A stretch of DNA of 56,821 bases. It comes from CAZEIW01 sp964512305 (GTDB lineage: Bacteria; Pseudomonadota; Gammaproteobacteria; Burkholderiales; Burkholderiaceae_F). Positions 17,619-25,288 of this stretch are shown here, one piece after another. Position numbers and translations under genes: made by a program. The notes under the pieces were generated by a model. It was not told where the DNA came from. It searched no databases and saw only the letters and a list, made by a program, of their open reading frames with translations. The DNA lies in contig CAZEIW010000014.1 in assembly GCA_964512305.1 (NCBI GenBank), positions 1 through 56,821 on the forward strand, written 5' to 3'. How positions within the stretch are numbered: the first letter of the stretch is position 1; every line of letters starts with the position of its first letter.

Positions 17619-18614
17619 CTAGCGCAGGCCGGCCGATCCCGTGATCGGCAGGTTCGGGACGCCGGGGTCACCCGGGCCGGCGGCGGATCGGGCGGAGCCG
17701 GATGCGCCAGTCAGCGCGTGCTCGACCTCGTCGGGCGCGCCCGCTTCGACCTCGCCGCCGGCGCGCTGCAGGCGCTCCTCGGCGAGCTTGTTGAGCACGA
17801 TGATCGAGATGCGGCGGTTCAGCGGGTTGCCCGGGTCCTGCCGGTCGAGCGGGCTGGCGTCGGCGAGCCCGACCACGCGCACGATCTTCGACGGATCCAT
17901 CCCGCCGGCGATCAGCTCGCGGCGCGAAGCGTTCGCGCGGTCGGCCGACAGCTCCCAGTTCGAATAGGCCTTGTCGCCCGCCGCGTACTGCAGGGAATCG
18001 GTGTGGCCCGACAGCCCCACCTTGCTGTCGACGCCGTTGAGCACGCCGCCGATCTCGCGCAGGATGTCGCGCATGTAGTCCTTGACCCGGGCGCTGCCGA
18101 CATCGAACATCGGCCGGTTGTAGTCGTCGACGATCTGCACCCGCAGGCCGTCGGGCGTGATCTCGATCTTGATCTGGTTGCGGAACTGGCTCAGCTTCTC
18201 GCTGCCCAGGATCGCCTGGTCGAGGCGCTCCTTCAGCGCCTCCATGCGGGCCTTCTCGACGCGCTCGACCTCGGCCCGCCGCTTTTGCTGCACCTTGACC
18301 TCGCCGCGCTTGATCTGGCCGACCGACTTGGTCAGGTCCTCGCCCCCGCCGGTGATGATCGAGGTTGCGTCGCCCGAGCCCTCGCCGCCCGACATCGCCA
18401 CCTGCAGCGGCGACTGGAAGTACTCCGCGATGCCCTTCAGATCGCCCTTGGTGGTCGAGCCCAGCAGCCACATCAGCAGGAAGAAGGCCATCATCGCCGT
18501 GACGAAGTCCGCGTACGCGATCTTCCAGGCGGCGCCGTGCGCGGCGTGGCCGCCGCGCTTGACGCGCTTGATCACGATCGTCGATTTCGCCTTTTCGCTG
18601 CCCGTTGCGGCCAT
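17619..18614 (-). CDS. motB: Stator protein MotB
   Basis: 331 residues. A Lys-rich start (IVIKRVKRGG) is followed by the single transmembrane helix WKIAYADFVTAMMAFFLLMW, whose Asp (D36) is the proton-binding residue. The plug region and a coiled linker follow, then the OmpA-like peptidoglycan-binding domain (about 175-290) with GLSGHTDSLQYA, NWELSADRANASRREL and NPLNRRISIIVL. Proton rather than sodium type is suggested by the MotA/MotB-style motifs. It starts 18 nt after motA. Confidence 0.97.
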   Translation of the reverse strand: MAATGSEKAKSTIVIKRVKRGGHAAHGAAWKIAYADFVTAMMAFFLLMWLLGSTTKGDLKGIAEYFQSPLQVAMSGGEGSGDATSIITGGGEDLTKSVGQIKRGEVKVQQKRRAEVERVEKARMEALKERLDQAILGSEKLSQFRNQIKIEITPDGLRVQIVDDYNRPMFDVGSARVKDYMRDILREIGGVLNGVDSKVGLSGHTDSLQYAAGDKAYSNWELSADRANASRRELIAGGMDPSKIVRVVGLADASPLDRQDPGNPLNRRISIIVLNKLAEERLQRAGGEVEAGAPDEVEHALTGASGSARSAAGPGDPGVPNLPITGSAGLR

Positions 18615-18632
18615 GTGTGCCTCGCCTGTCCG

Positions 18633-19487
18633 CTAGCGCTTCTGCTTGACGTGCTTCTCGAGCTCGATGAAGGTCGGGCGCTCGGTCGAGTACAGGATCT
18701 TGCGGCCGAACTCGACCGCGACCGCGGGCGCGTAGCCCTGCAGGTTCGCGAGCAGCGTCGCCTTGACGCAGTTGAGCTCCTTGGTGGACTCGTCGACCTT
18801 CTGCTCGAGCAGCGCCGCCAGAGGGCCGACGAAGCCGTACGAGAGCAGGATGCCGAGAAAGGTTCCGACCAGCGCCGCGGCGATCATCTCGCCCAGCACC
18901 GCGGGCGGCTTGCCGACCGACGCCATGGTCTTGACCACGCCCATCACCGCGGCGACGATGCCGAACGCCGGCAGGCCGTCGCCGGACTTCTGCAGCGCGA
19001 CCGAGGGCTGCATCGCCTCGTGGTGGTGGGTGTCGATCTCCTGTTCCATCAGGCTCTCGATCTCGAGCGGGTTCATGTTTCCGGACACCATCATGCGCAG
19101 GTAGTCGGTGATGAACTCCACCAGGTGGTGGTCGCCCGAAACCATCGGATGCTTCTGGAACAGGGCGCTCTTGGCCGGCTCGTCGACGTCCGACTCGATC
19201 GCCATCATCCCTTCCTTGCGGATCTTGGTCAGGATGTCGAACAGCAGCGCCATCAGCGCCATGTAGCGGGCCTTGGTGTACTTCGACCCCTTGAGCAGCT
19301 TCGGCAGCGCCTTGAGCGTCGCCCCCAGGACCTTGGTCGAGTTCGACGTCACGAAGGCACCCAGCGCGGCGCCGGCGATCACCAGAAGCTCGATGGGTTG
19401 GATCAGGACGTGGAAACTGCCGCCTTCAAGGGCATAGCCGCCGAAGACGGCGCCCAAGACCAGCAGGAATCCGACGATCACGAACAT
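18633..19487 (-). CDS. motA: Stator protein MotA
   Basis: 284 residues with four transmembrane helices (about 2-20, 33-51, 168-190, 200-222). The cytoplasmic loop has ARYMALMALLFDILTKIRKEG with the charged residues that meet FliG. Helices 3-4 contain LPAFGIVAAVMGVVKTM and AALVGTFLGILLSYGFVGP. MotA and MotB form the proton channel and torque generator. It is the first stator gene after flhC and is separated from it by a strong terminator, so it probably has its own promoter. Confidence 0.97.
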   Translation of the reverse strand: MFVIVGFLLVLGAVFGGYALEGGSFHVLIQPIELLVIAGAALGAFVTSNSTKVLGATLKALPKLLKGSKYTKARYMALMALLFDILTKIRKEGMMAIESDVDEPAKSALFQKHPMVSGDHHLVEFITDYLRMMVSGNMNPLEIESLMEQEIDTHHHEAMQPSVALQKSGDGLPAFGIVAAVMGVVKTMASVGKPPAVLGEMIAAALVGTFLGILLSYGFVGPLAALLEQKVDESTKELNCVKATLLANLQGYAPAVAVEFGRKILYSTERPTFIELEKHVKQKR

Positions 19488-19574
19488 GAAGTCCGCCCCT
19501 AAACCTATGGGCGCGGCCCAGCACGCGCGTCATGCCGTGGCCCGCCCGCCCCAGTTTCTTGTCGCGCTGACCCT

Positions 19575-19602
19575 GTTTCGGCAGGGGATCGGCCTAACTT
19601 GA
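19575..19602 (-). promoter_or_regulatory. Weak FliA promoter candidate for motAB-cheYZ
   Basis: Minus-strand TCAAGTTA and GCCGAAAC are separated by 12 nt, one more than the usual 11. The -35 matches at 6 of 8 positions and the -10 at 6 of 8. It lies 88 nt upstream of the motA ATG and downstream of the flhC terminator, where a motility class 3 promoter is expected. Confidence 0.4.
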
Positions 19603-19672
19603 ACCCAGCCCGCCGTTTACCGCCCAGTTCGGCGCTTCCAGGGGGCGCTGTCCGCCACGCCGCCGCGCGGGC

Positions 19673-19697
19673 AAAAAAATACCCGGACGAGCCGGGT
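19673..19697 (-). terminator. Rho-independent terminator after flhDC
   Basis: Read on the minus strand, ACCCGG-CTCGT-CCGGGT is followed by ATTTTTTT. The stem is 6 bp with a long T-run, located 50 nt after the flhC stop. It separates flhDC from motAB-cheYZ. Confidence 0.85.
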
Positions 19698-19746
19698 AAA
19701 AGGTCGGAGGAGAAAGAGGAAAGGGGTCGGCGGGTTCGGGCGCGCC

Positions 19747-20292
19747 TCAGACGGTCGCGGCCTCTTCGGTGCGGACGTTGCCGCGGCCCTTGCCGGCTCG
19801 CGCCGGGGGCTCGCACAGGCCGCACACGTAGTTCTTGGTCAGCTCGTAGGTGTGGGTGACGAACTTGCCGCCGCACTTGCAGCACGGCGTCAGCGTGACC
19901 ATCCCGGCGTCGACGAACTTGACCAGGCGCCAGGCCCGGGTGACCGACAGCAGCGGCTCGAGGCCCTGCGCGCGCACCTGCTCGATATAGAGCTCGTAGG
20001 CCTTGATGATGGCGTCGATCTCTTCGAGCTCGGTGGTCTTGTTCAGGTACTCGTAGATGTTCAGGAACAGCGACGAGTGGATGTTCGGCTGCCAGGTCAT
20101 GAACCAGTCGGTCGAGAACGGCAGCATGCCGCGCGCCGGCGATTCGCCCTGGACTTCCTTATAGAGGCGCAGCAGGCGCTCGTACGAGAGATCGGTCTCG
20201 GACTCCAGGACCTGCAGCCGGGCCCCGAGCTTGATCAGCGCGATCGCGCGCTGGATCTGCCTGCTTTCGCTGACGATGCTTTTGATTCTCAT
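19747..20292 (-). CDS. flhC: Flagellar master transcriptional activator subunit FlhC
   Basis: 181 residues. The four zinc-binding cysteines are visible as PCCKCGG and YVCGLCEP (about 136-163). N-terminal helices begin MRIKSIVSESRQIQRAI, and STDWFMTWQPNIHSSLF is a family hallmark. FlhC with FlhD forms the FlhD4C2 activator of early flagellar genes. The ribosome site is strong (GAGGAGG 6 nt before ATG 20292). It follows flhD after 25 nt. Confidence 0.97.
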   Translation of the reverse strand: MRIKSIVSESRQIQRAIALIKLGARLQVLESETDLSYERLLRLYKEVQGESPARGMLPFSTDWFMTWQPNIHSSLFLNIYEYLNKTTELEEIDAIIKAYELYIEQVRAQGLEPLLSVTRAWRLVKFVDAGMVTLTPCCKCGGKFVTHTYELTKNYVCGLCEPPARAGKGRGNVRTEEAATV

Positions 20293-20317
20293 CTCGACCT
20301 CCTCGGGGCCTGCCGGC

Positions 20318-20662
20318 TCAGCTGGCTTCGGCGAACTGGCCCGCCATCACGATGTTGGCGTGAAGGCCGGCGACCGCGGCGCCCGGAGCGAGCTTGGCGC
20401 GCGAGTGGCTGGTGAGCAGGTTCCAGACCACGTCGTCGTCGAAACGGAAGCGCGTGATCAGCTGGTTGCTGCCGGCGATCTTCATCAGCTGCGCGGGCGT
20501 GAGCTGGTCGACGATGCTGGCGACTTCGTCGGAGATTCCCAGGCGGTACAGCGCCTGCGCCTTGTCGGCGCGGATCATGTGCTGCGCCAGCACCAGGTAC
20601 GCAAGGTTGACTTCCCGCACTTCCTGAAGCAGTTGCTCGTTGATCACCGGGCCGTTGGTCAT
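20318..20662 (-). CDS. flhD: Flagellar master transcriptional activator subunit FlhD
   Basis: 114 residues from ATG 20662, with AGGAG 8 nt upstream. The family pattern is clear: EVREVNLAYLVLAQHMIRAD, ALYRLGISDEVASIVDQLTP, and LITRFRFDDDVVWNLLTSHS. FlhD dimerises and joins FlhC to activate class 2 promoters. The upstream region (20663-20880) carries several dyads likely used to regulate the master operon. Confidence 0.96.
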   Translation of the reverse strand: MTNGPVINEQLLQEVREVNLAYLVLAQHMIRADKAQALYRLGISDEVASIVDQLTPAQLMKIAGSNQLITRFRFDDDVVWNLLTSHSRAKLAPGAAVAGLHANIVMAGQFAEAS

Positions 20663-20739
20663 TTGCCACTCCTGAAGGGTTGGGGCCTGCGAAAGCCCGG
20701 ATTGCGTTGCGAAGTGACGCCATTTCACGCCACTGCCCG

Positions 20740-20815
20740 GATACCCTGTATCGGGGACTCGCCAATTCCTGTGTCGGCGAACCTGCCGCCGCCTTGTAGG
20801 AAATTGCCCTACAAG
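20740..20815. promoter_or_regulatory. Dyad-symmetric sites upstream of flhDC
   Basis: Two inverted repeats lie in front of flhD. GATAC-CCT-GTATC is at 20740-20752. A longer one, CTTGTAGG-N7-CCTACAAG, is at 20793-20815. On the minus strand a direct repeat TGGCGT-GAAA-TGGCGT lies nearer the gene, at about 20716-20732. The TGTAGG...CCTACA form recalls operators of LuxR/NarL-family regulators such as RcsB; this is inference. A poor sigma-70-like pair, TTGGCG and TATCCG, overlaps the shorter dyad. Confidence 0.5.
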
Positions 20816-20848
20816 CGAATTTGGCCCTGAAAGCCGGCTGATTCGGAC

Positions 20849-20875
20849 TAAAGGTTGGCGCGCAGGCGCCGTAAC
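20849..20875 (+). promoter_or_regulatory. FliA-like promoter in front of the putative small RNA
   Basis: TAAAGGTT, 11 nt, GCCGTAAC on the plus strand. The -35 matches the sigma-28 consensus at 7 of 8 positions. The -10 keeps the GCCG core but the following bases are TAAC instead of ATAA. No coding gene follows on this strand before a strong terminator 150 bp on. Confidence 0.45.
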
Positions 20876-20881
20876 TGGGGC

Positions 20882-21065
20882 TGTAGGGCAGCGGCGAAGG
20901 CCTGCGGACGCCGGGCGGCGAATCTCGCAGGCAAGAGAGCTTCGATCCCGATGCCTGTAGTACGCCTGCCGAACGGCCGTGGGGATCGCGGCAGGCAACG
21001 GAAAAGTTTCCTCCCCCGCCCTGCGCGCCGCGCTGACCTCCAAAGTCACCGGCGCGCTTTTTTTT
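20882..21065 (+). ncRNA. Putative small RNA between flhD and fliC
   Basis: A stretch of about 184 nt lies between the FliA-like promoter at 20849 and a strong intrinsic terminator ending at 21065. No plausible protein is encoded in it. It can fold several stems, for instance GGAAA-AGT-TTTCC just before a C-rich single-stranded piece CCTCCCCC, plus the terminator hairpin with a CTCC loop. GACCTCC within the terminator hairpin is complementary to GGAGGTC of the flhC ribosome-binding site. Existence, start point and target are inferences; only the promoter-like element and terminator are seen. Confidence 0.45.
21023..21065 (+). terminator. Strong Rho-independent terminator with no coding gene upstream on its strand
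   Basis: Outer stem GCGCGCCG/CGGCGCGC (21023-21030 with 21050-21057) plus inner stem TGAC/GTCA, followed by eight Ts (21058-21065). It works only for plus-strand transcription. The nearest plus-strand gene upstream is fliE, nearly 5 kb away. It insulates the fliC promoter from read-through. Confidence 0.85.
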
Positions 21066-21106
21066 AAATTGCAAGGGTTTGGCGCCTCTTATCGAGACTC
21101 AAATCC

Positions 21107-21134
21107 TAAAGTCGTCGACCCAAGCCACCGATAA
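21107..21134 (+). promoter_or_regulatory. FliA (sigma-28) promoter of fliC
   Basis: TAAAGTCG and ACCGATAA with 15 nt between TAAAG and the -10 element, one more than in the other sites. The -10 differs from consensus only at the first base. Transcription from about 21141 would give a leader of roughly 125 nt before the fliC ATG. Confidence 0.85.
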
Positions 21135-21266
21135 CCCAACTAACGCGACCGCCTTCGGGTGCGCGGAACGACCGGTAGGGGTCTCTCGAAAAGGGCGGCA
21201 GCCACCTGGTAAAGGGTCAACCGGCCTCGAATCGGGCGGTTGCATAGAGAACTGAAAGGAGCGCAA

Positions 21267-22700
21267 ATGCCTCAAATCATCAACACCAACATCGCGTCGC
21301 TGACGGCACAGAACAACCTGAACGCGTCGCAAAACTCGCTGCAGACCGCCATCCAGCGCCTGTCGTCGGGCCTTCGCATCAATAGCGCGGCCGACGATGC
21401 CGCCGGGCTGGCGATTTCTCAACGGATGCTCGCGCAGATCAACGGCGTGAACCAGGCGGTTCGCAATGCGCAGGACGGCGTCTCGCTGGCGCAGACCGCC
21501 GACGGCGCGCTGAGCTCCATCAGCGATAACTTGCAGCGGATCCGCCAACTGGCGGTGCAATCGGCGAACTCGACCAACAGCTCGTCGGACCGGGCAGCGC
21601 TGCAGCAGGAAGTGTCGCAGCTGACTTCGGAAATCGACCGCGTCGCGACGCAGACCCAGTTCAACGGGTTGAACCTGCTCGACGGCACGTTCACGAGCCA
21701 GCAGTTCCAGGTCGGTGCGAACTCGGGTCAGACGATCTCGATCTCCTCGCTGGCGAGCGCGCGCACCGCGACGCTCGGCCAGGGCTATACGGCGTCGACG
21801 ACCGCTACCGTGGTCGCCGGATCAAGCGTGAGCACGGCCGGCAAGGTGGTGATCAACGGCACCGACATCTATCAGGGCACGACGATCGCGGCTGATGCCC
21901 AGCAGCTTGCCAATGCGATCAACAACCGCGGCATCTCCGGCGTTTCGGCGACCGCGACGGCAACGACCACCACGGGTGCCGCCGCCGTCAACGCCACGGC
22001 AGGGGACACGGGCACGATCGTTATCAACGGTGTCGCCACGGCGACGATCGCCGCCGCGTCCGGCGTCGCTGCGACCGACCAGCTCGCTTACATGGCGGCC
22101 ATCAACAACATCAGCGCAGCCACCGGGGTAACGGCGAGCGACGCGGGTTCGAACAAGATCAAGCTGAGCGCGGTCGACGGTCGCAACATCACCGTCGCGT
22201 ACGGTGTTGGAGGTACGCCGCTGAGCGCAACCGATACCGGGATCACGGCAGCCACGACCTATTCAACGGTTACGGTGACGTCGACCAACAGCACGGCGCT
22301 CACGACCTCGGGCGCGATCGCAACCGGCGGCGGCGCTGGCAGCCTCACCATGGCCGCGTCGACGAACGCGGGCCAGTCCGGTGTCTCGATCGCCAATACC
22401 GACATCTCGTCGATCAGCGGCGCCAACGCCGCGCTGACCTCGGTCGACGCCGCGCTGACCGCGATCAACAGCGAGCGTGCCCAGCTCGGCGCCATCCAGA
22501 ACCGGTTCCAGTCGACGGTTGCGAACCTGCAAACGACCGGCCAGAACCTGACCGCGGCGAAGTCGCGCATCACGGACACCGACTTCGCGGCCGAGACCGC
22601 CAACCTGACCCGCGCGCAGATCCTGCAGCAGGCCGGCACGGCGATGCTCGCGCAGGCCAACGCGCTCCCGAACAGCGTCCTGACGCTGCTCAAGGGCTGA
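21267..22700 (+). CDS. fliC: Flagellin
   Basis: 477 residues. The conserved D0/D1 ends are typical: MPQIINTNIASLTAQNNLNA, IQRLSSGLRINSAADDAAGL at the front, and AKSRITDTDFAAETANLTRA with the terminal LPNSVLTLLKG. The central variable part (about 175-390) is rich in Ala, Thr, Ser and Gly. It holds two modules resembling the flagellin IN motif, GKVVINGTDIYQG with ANAINNRGISGVSA, and GTIVINGVATATI with AAINNISAATGVTA. ATG 21267 has AAAGGAG at good distance; an upstream in-frame ATG at 21240 lacks this. The gene has its own FliA promoter, a long leader with GGA motifs and a strong terminator. Confidence 0.97.
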   Translation: MPQIINTNIASLTAQNNLNASQNSLQTAIQRLSSGLRINSAADDAAGLAISQRMLAQINGVNQAVRNAQDGVSLAQTADGALSSISDNLQRIRQLAVQSANSTNSSSDRAALQQEVSQLTSEIDRVATQTQFNGLNLLDGTFTSQQFQVGANSGQTISISSLASARTATLGQGYTASTTATVVAGSSVSTAGKVVINGTDIYQGTTIAADAQQLANAINNRGISGVSATATATTTTGAAAVNATAGDTGTIVINGVATATIAAASGVAATDQLAYMAAINNISAATGVTASDAGSNKIKLSAVDGRNITVAYGVGGTPLSATDTGITAATTYSTVTVTSTNSTALTTSGAIATGGGAGSLTMAASTNAGQSGVSIANTDISSISGANAALTSVDAALTAINSERAQLGAIQNRFQSTVANLQTTGQNLTAAKSRITDTDFAAETANLTRAQILQQAGTAMLAQANALPNSVLTLLKG

Positions 22701-22731
22701 GCAAGCCGCCGCAGGCAATCGTTTTGCAAAG

Positions 22732-22759
22732 GGGGCGCCCCACAAGGGCGCCCCTTTTT
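22732..22759 (+). terminator. Rho-independent terminator of fliC
   Basis: Stem GGGGCGCCC/GGGCGCCCC (22732-22740 with 22746-22754), loop CACAA, then five Ts. It begins 31 nt after the fliC stop. Confidence 0.9.
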
Positions 22760-22778
22760 GCTGGGATGCCGGCCGGCC

Positions 22779-22805
22779 TCAAGTTTTCGCCCGCGCGGAC
22801 GTAGA
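22779..22805 (+). promoter_or_regulatory. Weak FliA promoter candidate for flaG-fliD
   Basis: TCAAGTTT (7 of 8 to the -35 consensus), 11 nt, GACGTAGA (only 4 of 8 to the -10). It lies after the fliC terminator and 32 nt before the flaG ATG, where a promoter is needed. Confidence 0.35.
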
Positions 22806-22837
22806 ACCGTGGGAAGGCCAGGAATCCGGCAAGTCCC

Positions 22838-23200
22838 ATGAACATCGACGTTGTGCAGGCTGCCATGCCAGCGGCGGCCATCGATCCGGTCCCCGGTGCG
22901 GGCGCCGCCGGGTCGGTCGCTGTCGCGCCTCCGCCGCCGGCCGGAAACCAGGATCCCGCGGCTGCGCCGGATCCGGCGGCTGCGGCGCGCGCGGCGCGCG
23001 AAGCAAGCCGTCAATTCGCCGAAAGCGGCATCGAATTGAGCATCGAATTCGACGATCAACTCGGCCACTCGATCTATAGGCTGGTCGACGGTCAAACGGG
23101 GCAGGTGATGCGCCAGCTGCCGTCGAAGGAAGTCGTCGCGATCGCACACGCCCTCGCCGAGCAGGCGAAGAGCGGCGTGCTGGTGCGCGCCGACGCGTAA
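22838..23200 (+). CDS. flaG: Flagellar protein FlaG
   Basis: 120 residues. The N-terminal half is an Ala/Pro linker. The C-terminal FlaG domain has SIEFDDQLGHSIYRLVDGQT and VMRQLPSKEVVAIAHAL, the usual 'R.IP..E.L.i...l' ending. FlaG-family proteins influence filament length and are commonly encoded between flagellin and cap genes, as here. It is 20 nt upstream of fliD. No clear ribosome site stands out (AAGTCCC before ATG). Confidence 0.9.
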   Translation: MNIDVVQAAMPAAAIDPVPGAGAAGSVAVAPPPPAGNQDPAAAPDPAAAARAAREASRQFAESGIELSIEFDDQLGHSIYRLVDGQTGQVMRQLPSKEVVAIAHALAEQAKSGVLVRADA

Positions 23201-23220
23201 CGTCCAAGCGGAGCATTGAA

Positions 23221-24663
23221 ATGGCGACATCGCCGGTCGGTTCGAGCAGTTCGTCCAGCAGCGGCGGCGGCGTCGGTCCGATCGACGTCGGAACCATCGT
23301 CAGCCAGCTGATGCAGGTGGAAAGTCAGCCGCTGGTCGCGCTGCAGCAGCAGGAGGCGGGAGTCACCGCGCAGATCACCGCGCTGGGCCAGGTCCAGAGC
23401 GCGGTCTCGACCTTCCAGACGGCCGCCGATGCGCTGGGCAACAAATCGACCTGGAACGCCCTGGCGCCGACCGTCAGCGGTACCGGCATCACGGCGGCGG
23501 TTTCCGACCCGACGCAGGCGGCGTCGGGACAGTATTCGATCAACGTCACGAGCCTTGCGGCGTCGGCGGCACTCGCCTCGGGGCAGTTTGCCTCGTCGTC
23601 GACGGTGGTCGGCGACGGCACGCTGACCTTGCAGGTCGGCACCGGCGCGGCAACGTCGATCACGATCGACTCCTCGAACGACACGCTGGCGGGGATCCGC
23701 GACGCGATCAACGCGGCCAACGCGGGTGTCTCGGCCGCGATCGTCAACGACGGCTCGAAGGTGCGGCTGACGCTGGTGGCGAACAGCAGCGGCGCGGCCA
23801 ACACGGTCACGGTGGGTATCGCGCCGACCGCGCCGGCGACCAGCACCACGCTGTCGCAGCTGGAGTACGACGGCACGGCACACAACCTGACCCTGACCCG
23901 CCCCGCGGCTGACGCGCAGTTCAGCGTCAACGGGCTCACGCTGGCGTCGCCGACCAACCAGGTGACCGGCGTGATCGCCGGCGTGACCGTGAATCTCTCG
24001 CAGGCGAATTCGACCAACCAGGTGACGCTGGCACCCGACACGGCCTCGATGCAGAAGGCGCTATCCGACTTCGCCAGTGCCTACAACGGGCTCATCAGCA
24101 CCATCAAGTCACTGACCGCCTACGACCCGAGCAGCCAGACCGCCGCCGTGCTCAACGGCGACAGCGCCATGCGGTCGCTCCAGCAACAGGTCCAGTCGCT
24201 GGTCGGATCTTCCGTGCCCGGCGGCAGCGGCGATATCACGTACCTGTCGCAGGTCGGGCTCCAGGTCCAGAAGGATGGCACGCTGACCTTGGACAGCGCG
24301 ACGTTCAACGCCGCCGCGGCGAACCCGGCCAAGCTGCAGCGATTCTTCACGAACGCCTCGACCGTACCTGGATCGCAGGGGCTGGGCCTGCGGCTGCAGA
24401 GCTTCGCCGACCAGGCCGTCTCGTCGAGCGGCATCGTGCAGTCCGACACCCAATCGCTGCAGTCGCAGGTCACGGCCTTGAAGCAGCGCGAGAACGACGA
24501 GAACACGCGGCTCAATTCGATCCAGCAGCAGCTGACGGCCCAATACTCGGCGCTCAACGCGCAGCTCGCGCAAATGCAGCAGATCAGCGCCTCGCTCGCC
24601 AGCGAGCTCAATCAGCTCACCGTCAACGAGCTCGCGTCGGCCTCGCCGGTGAAGACGAACTAA
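23221..24663 (+). CDS. fliD: Flagellar filament cap protein FliD (HAP2)
   Basis: 480 residues. It has a Ser/Gly-rich start, then the FliD N-domain with IDVGTIVSQLMQVESQPLVA, the Flagellin_IN-like and D2/D3 part in the middle (DTLAGIRDAINAANAGVSAA), and a C-terminal coiled coil with LKQRENDENTRLNSIQQQL and LNAQLAQMQQISASLASELN. FliD caps the filament and folds incoming flagellin. GGAG is 8 nt upstream of ATG 23221. It is followed by its chaperone genes fliS and fliT. Confidence 0.96.
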   Translation: MATSPVGSSSSSSSGGGVGPIDVGTIVSQLMQVESQPLVALQQQEAGVTAQITALGQVQSAVSTFQTAADALGNKSTWNALAPTVSGTGITAAVSDPTQAASGQYSINVTSLAASAALASGQFASSSTVVGDGTLTLQVGTGAATSITIDSSNDTLAGIRDAINAANAGVSAAIVNDGSKVRLTLVANSSGAANTVTVGIAPTAPATSTTLSQLEYDGTAHNLTLTRPAADAQFSVNGLTLASPTNQVTGVIAGVTVNLSQANSTNQVTLAPDTASMQKALSDFASAYNGLISTIKSLTAYDPSSQTAAVLNGDSAMRSLQQQVQSLVGSSVPGGSGDITYLSQVGLQVQKDGTLTLDSATFNAAAANPAKLQRFFTNASTVPGSQGLGLRLQSFADQAVSSSGIVQSDTQSLQSQVTALKQRENDENTRLNSIQQQLTAQYSALNAQLAQMQQISASLASELNQLTVNELASASPVKTN

Positions 24664-24720
24664 GCTCGCGAACCGGGCGCGATGCGCGGACGGCCCACCG
24701 GTAATCCCCTCTTTTTGCCC

Positions 24721-24747
24721 TCAACCGCGCGGCCCGGTGGTCGATAG
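24721..24747 (+). promoter_or_regulatory. Weak FliA promoter candidate before fliS
   Basis: TCAACCGC, 11 nt, GTCGATAG. The -10 matches 6 of 8 positions and the -35 poorly. It sits in the 120-bp fliD-fliS gap, 37 nt before the fliS start. Confidence 0.3.
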
Positions 24748-24783
24748 TAGTCATGAGACCGGTGCGGACAGGCGGGGGGTGGC

Positions 24784-25272
24784 ATGGCGAATTTCGGGGC
24801 GAAGGCATATTCGAACGTGGCCGCGGAGACGGGCGTCGCGGCAAGCGATCCGCACCAGCTGATCCAGATGATGTACGACGGCGCGCTCGCCGCGCTCAAC
24901 CAGGCGAGCGGCCACCTGCAGGCGGGGCGCGTCGCGCCGAAGTGCGCCGCGATCGGCAAGGCGAGCCAGATCATCGACCAGCTCCGCGTCTGCGTCGACC
25001 CGCAGGCGGGCGGCGAGATCGGCCGCAACCTGGTGGCCCTGTACGAATACATGTCGATCCGCCTGCTGCACGCCAACCTGCGCAACGACCCCAAGGCGAT
25101 CGCCGAGGTCGGCCGGCTGCTCGGGCAGCTGCGATCCGCATGGATGGAGATCCGCGGCCAGGCCGCGGCGCAGGCGGGCGCGGCGGCCGCGATCGCGGCC
25201 GCGTCGGCCGCACAGCCCGCGGCGCGCACCGCACCGAAGGTCCCGGCGGCGATGGCCGCGTACCGGGGCTGA
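24784..25272 (+). CDS. fliS: Flagellin export chaperone FliS
   Basis: 162 residues, longer than the usual 130 because of an Ala-rich tail (about 118-162). The FliS fold is evident from AYSNVAAETGVAASDPHQLI, MMYDGALAALNQASGHLQAG and VALYEYMSIRLLHANLRND. FliS binds the C-terminus of flagellin and keeps it unfolded for export. GGGTGG precedes ATG 24784. The next gene, fliT, starts 16 nt after its stop. Confidence 0.95.
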   Translation: MANFGAKAYSNVAAETGVAASDPHQLIQMMYDGALAALNQASGHLQAGRVAPKCAAIGKASQIIDQLRVCVDPQAGGEIGRNLVALYEYMSIRLLHANLRNDPKAIAEVGRLLGQLRSAWMEIRGQAAAQAGAAAAIAAASAAQPAARTAPKVPAAMAAYRG

Positions 25273-25288
25273 GGCCGCGAGAGAATCC

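Noticed and set aside
20882..21022. Known riboswitch (c-di-GMP or glycine type) in the flhD-fliC interval
   Set aside because: GGCGAAGG and GCAGGCAA look vaguely glycine-riboswitch-like, but the consensus core order is not met on either strand.
20855..21067. A 70-codon frame inside the putative small RNA
   Set aside because: No ribosome site, Arg-rich translation without a fold, and its end lies in the terminator T-run.
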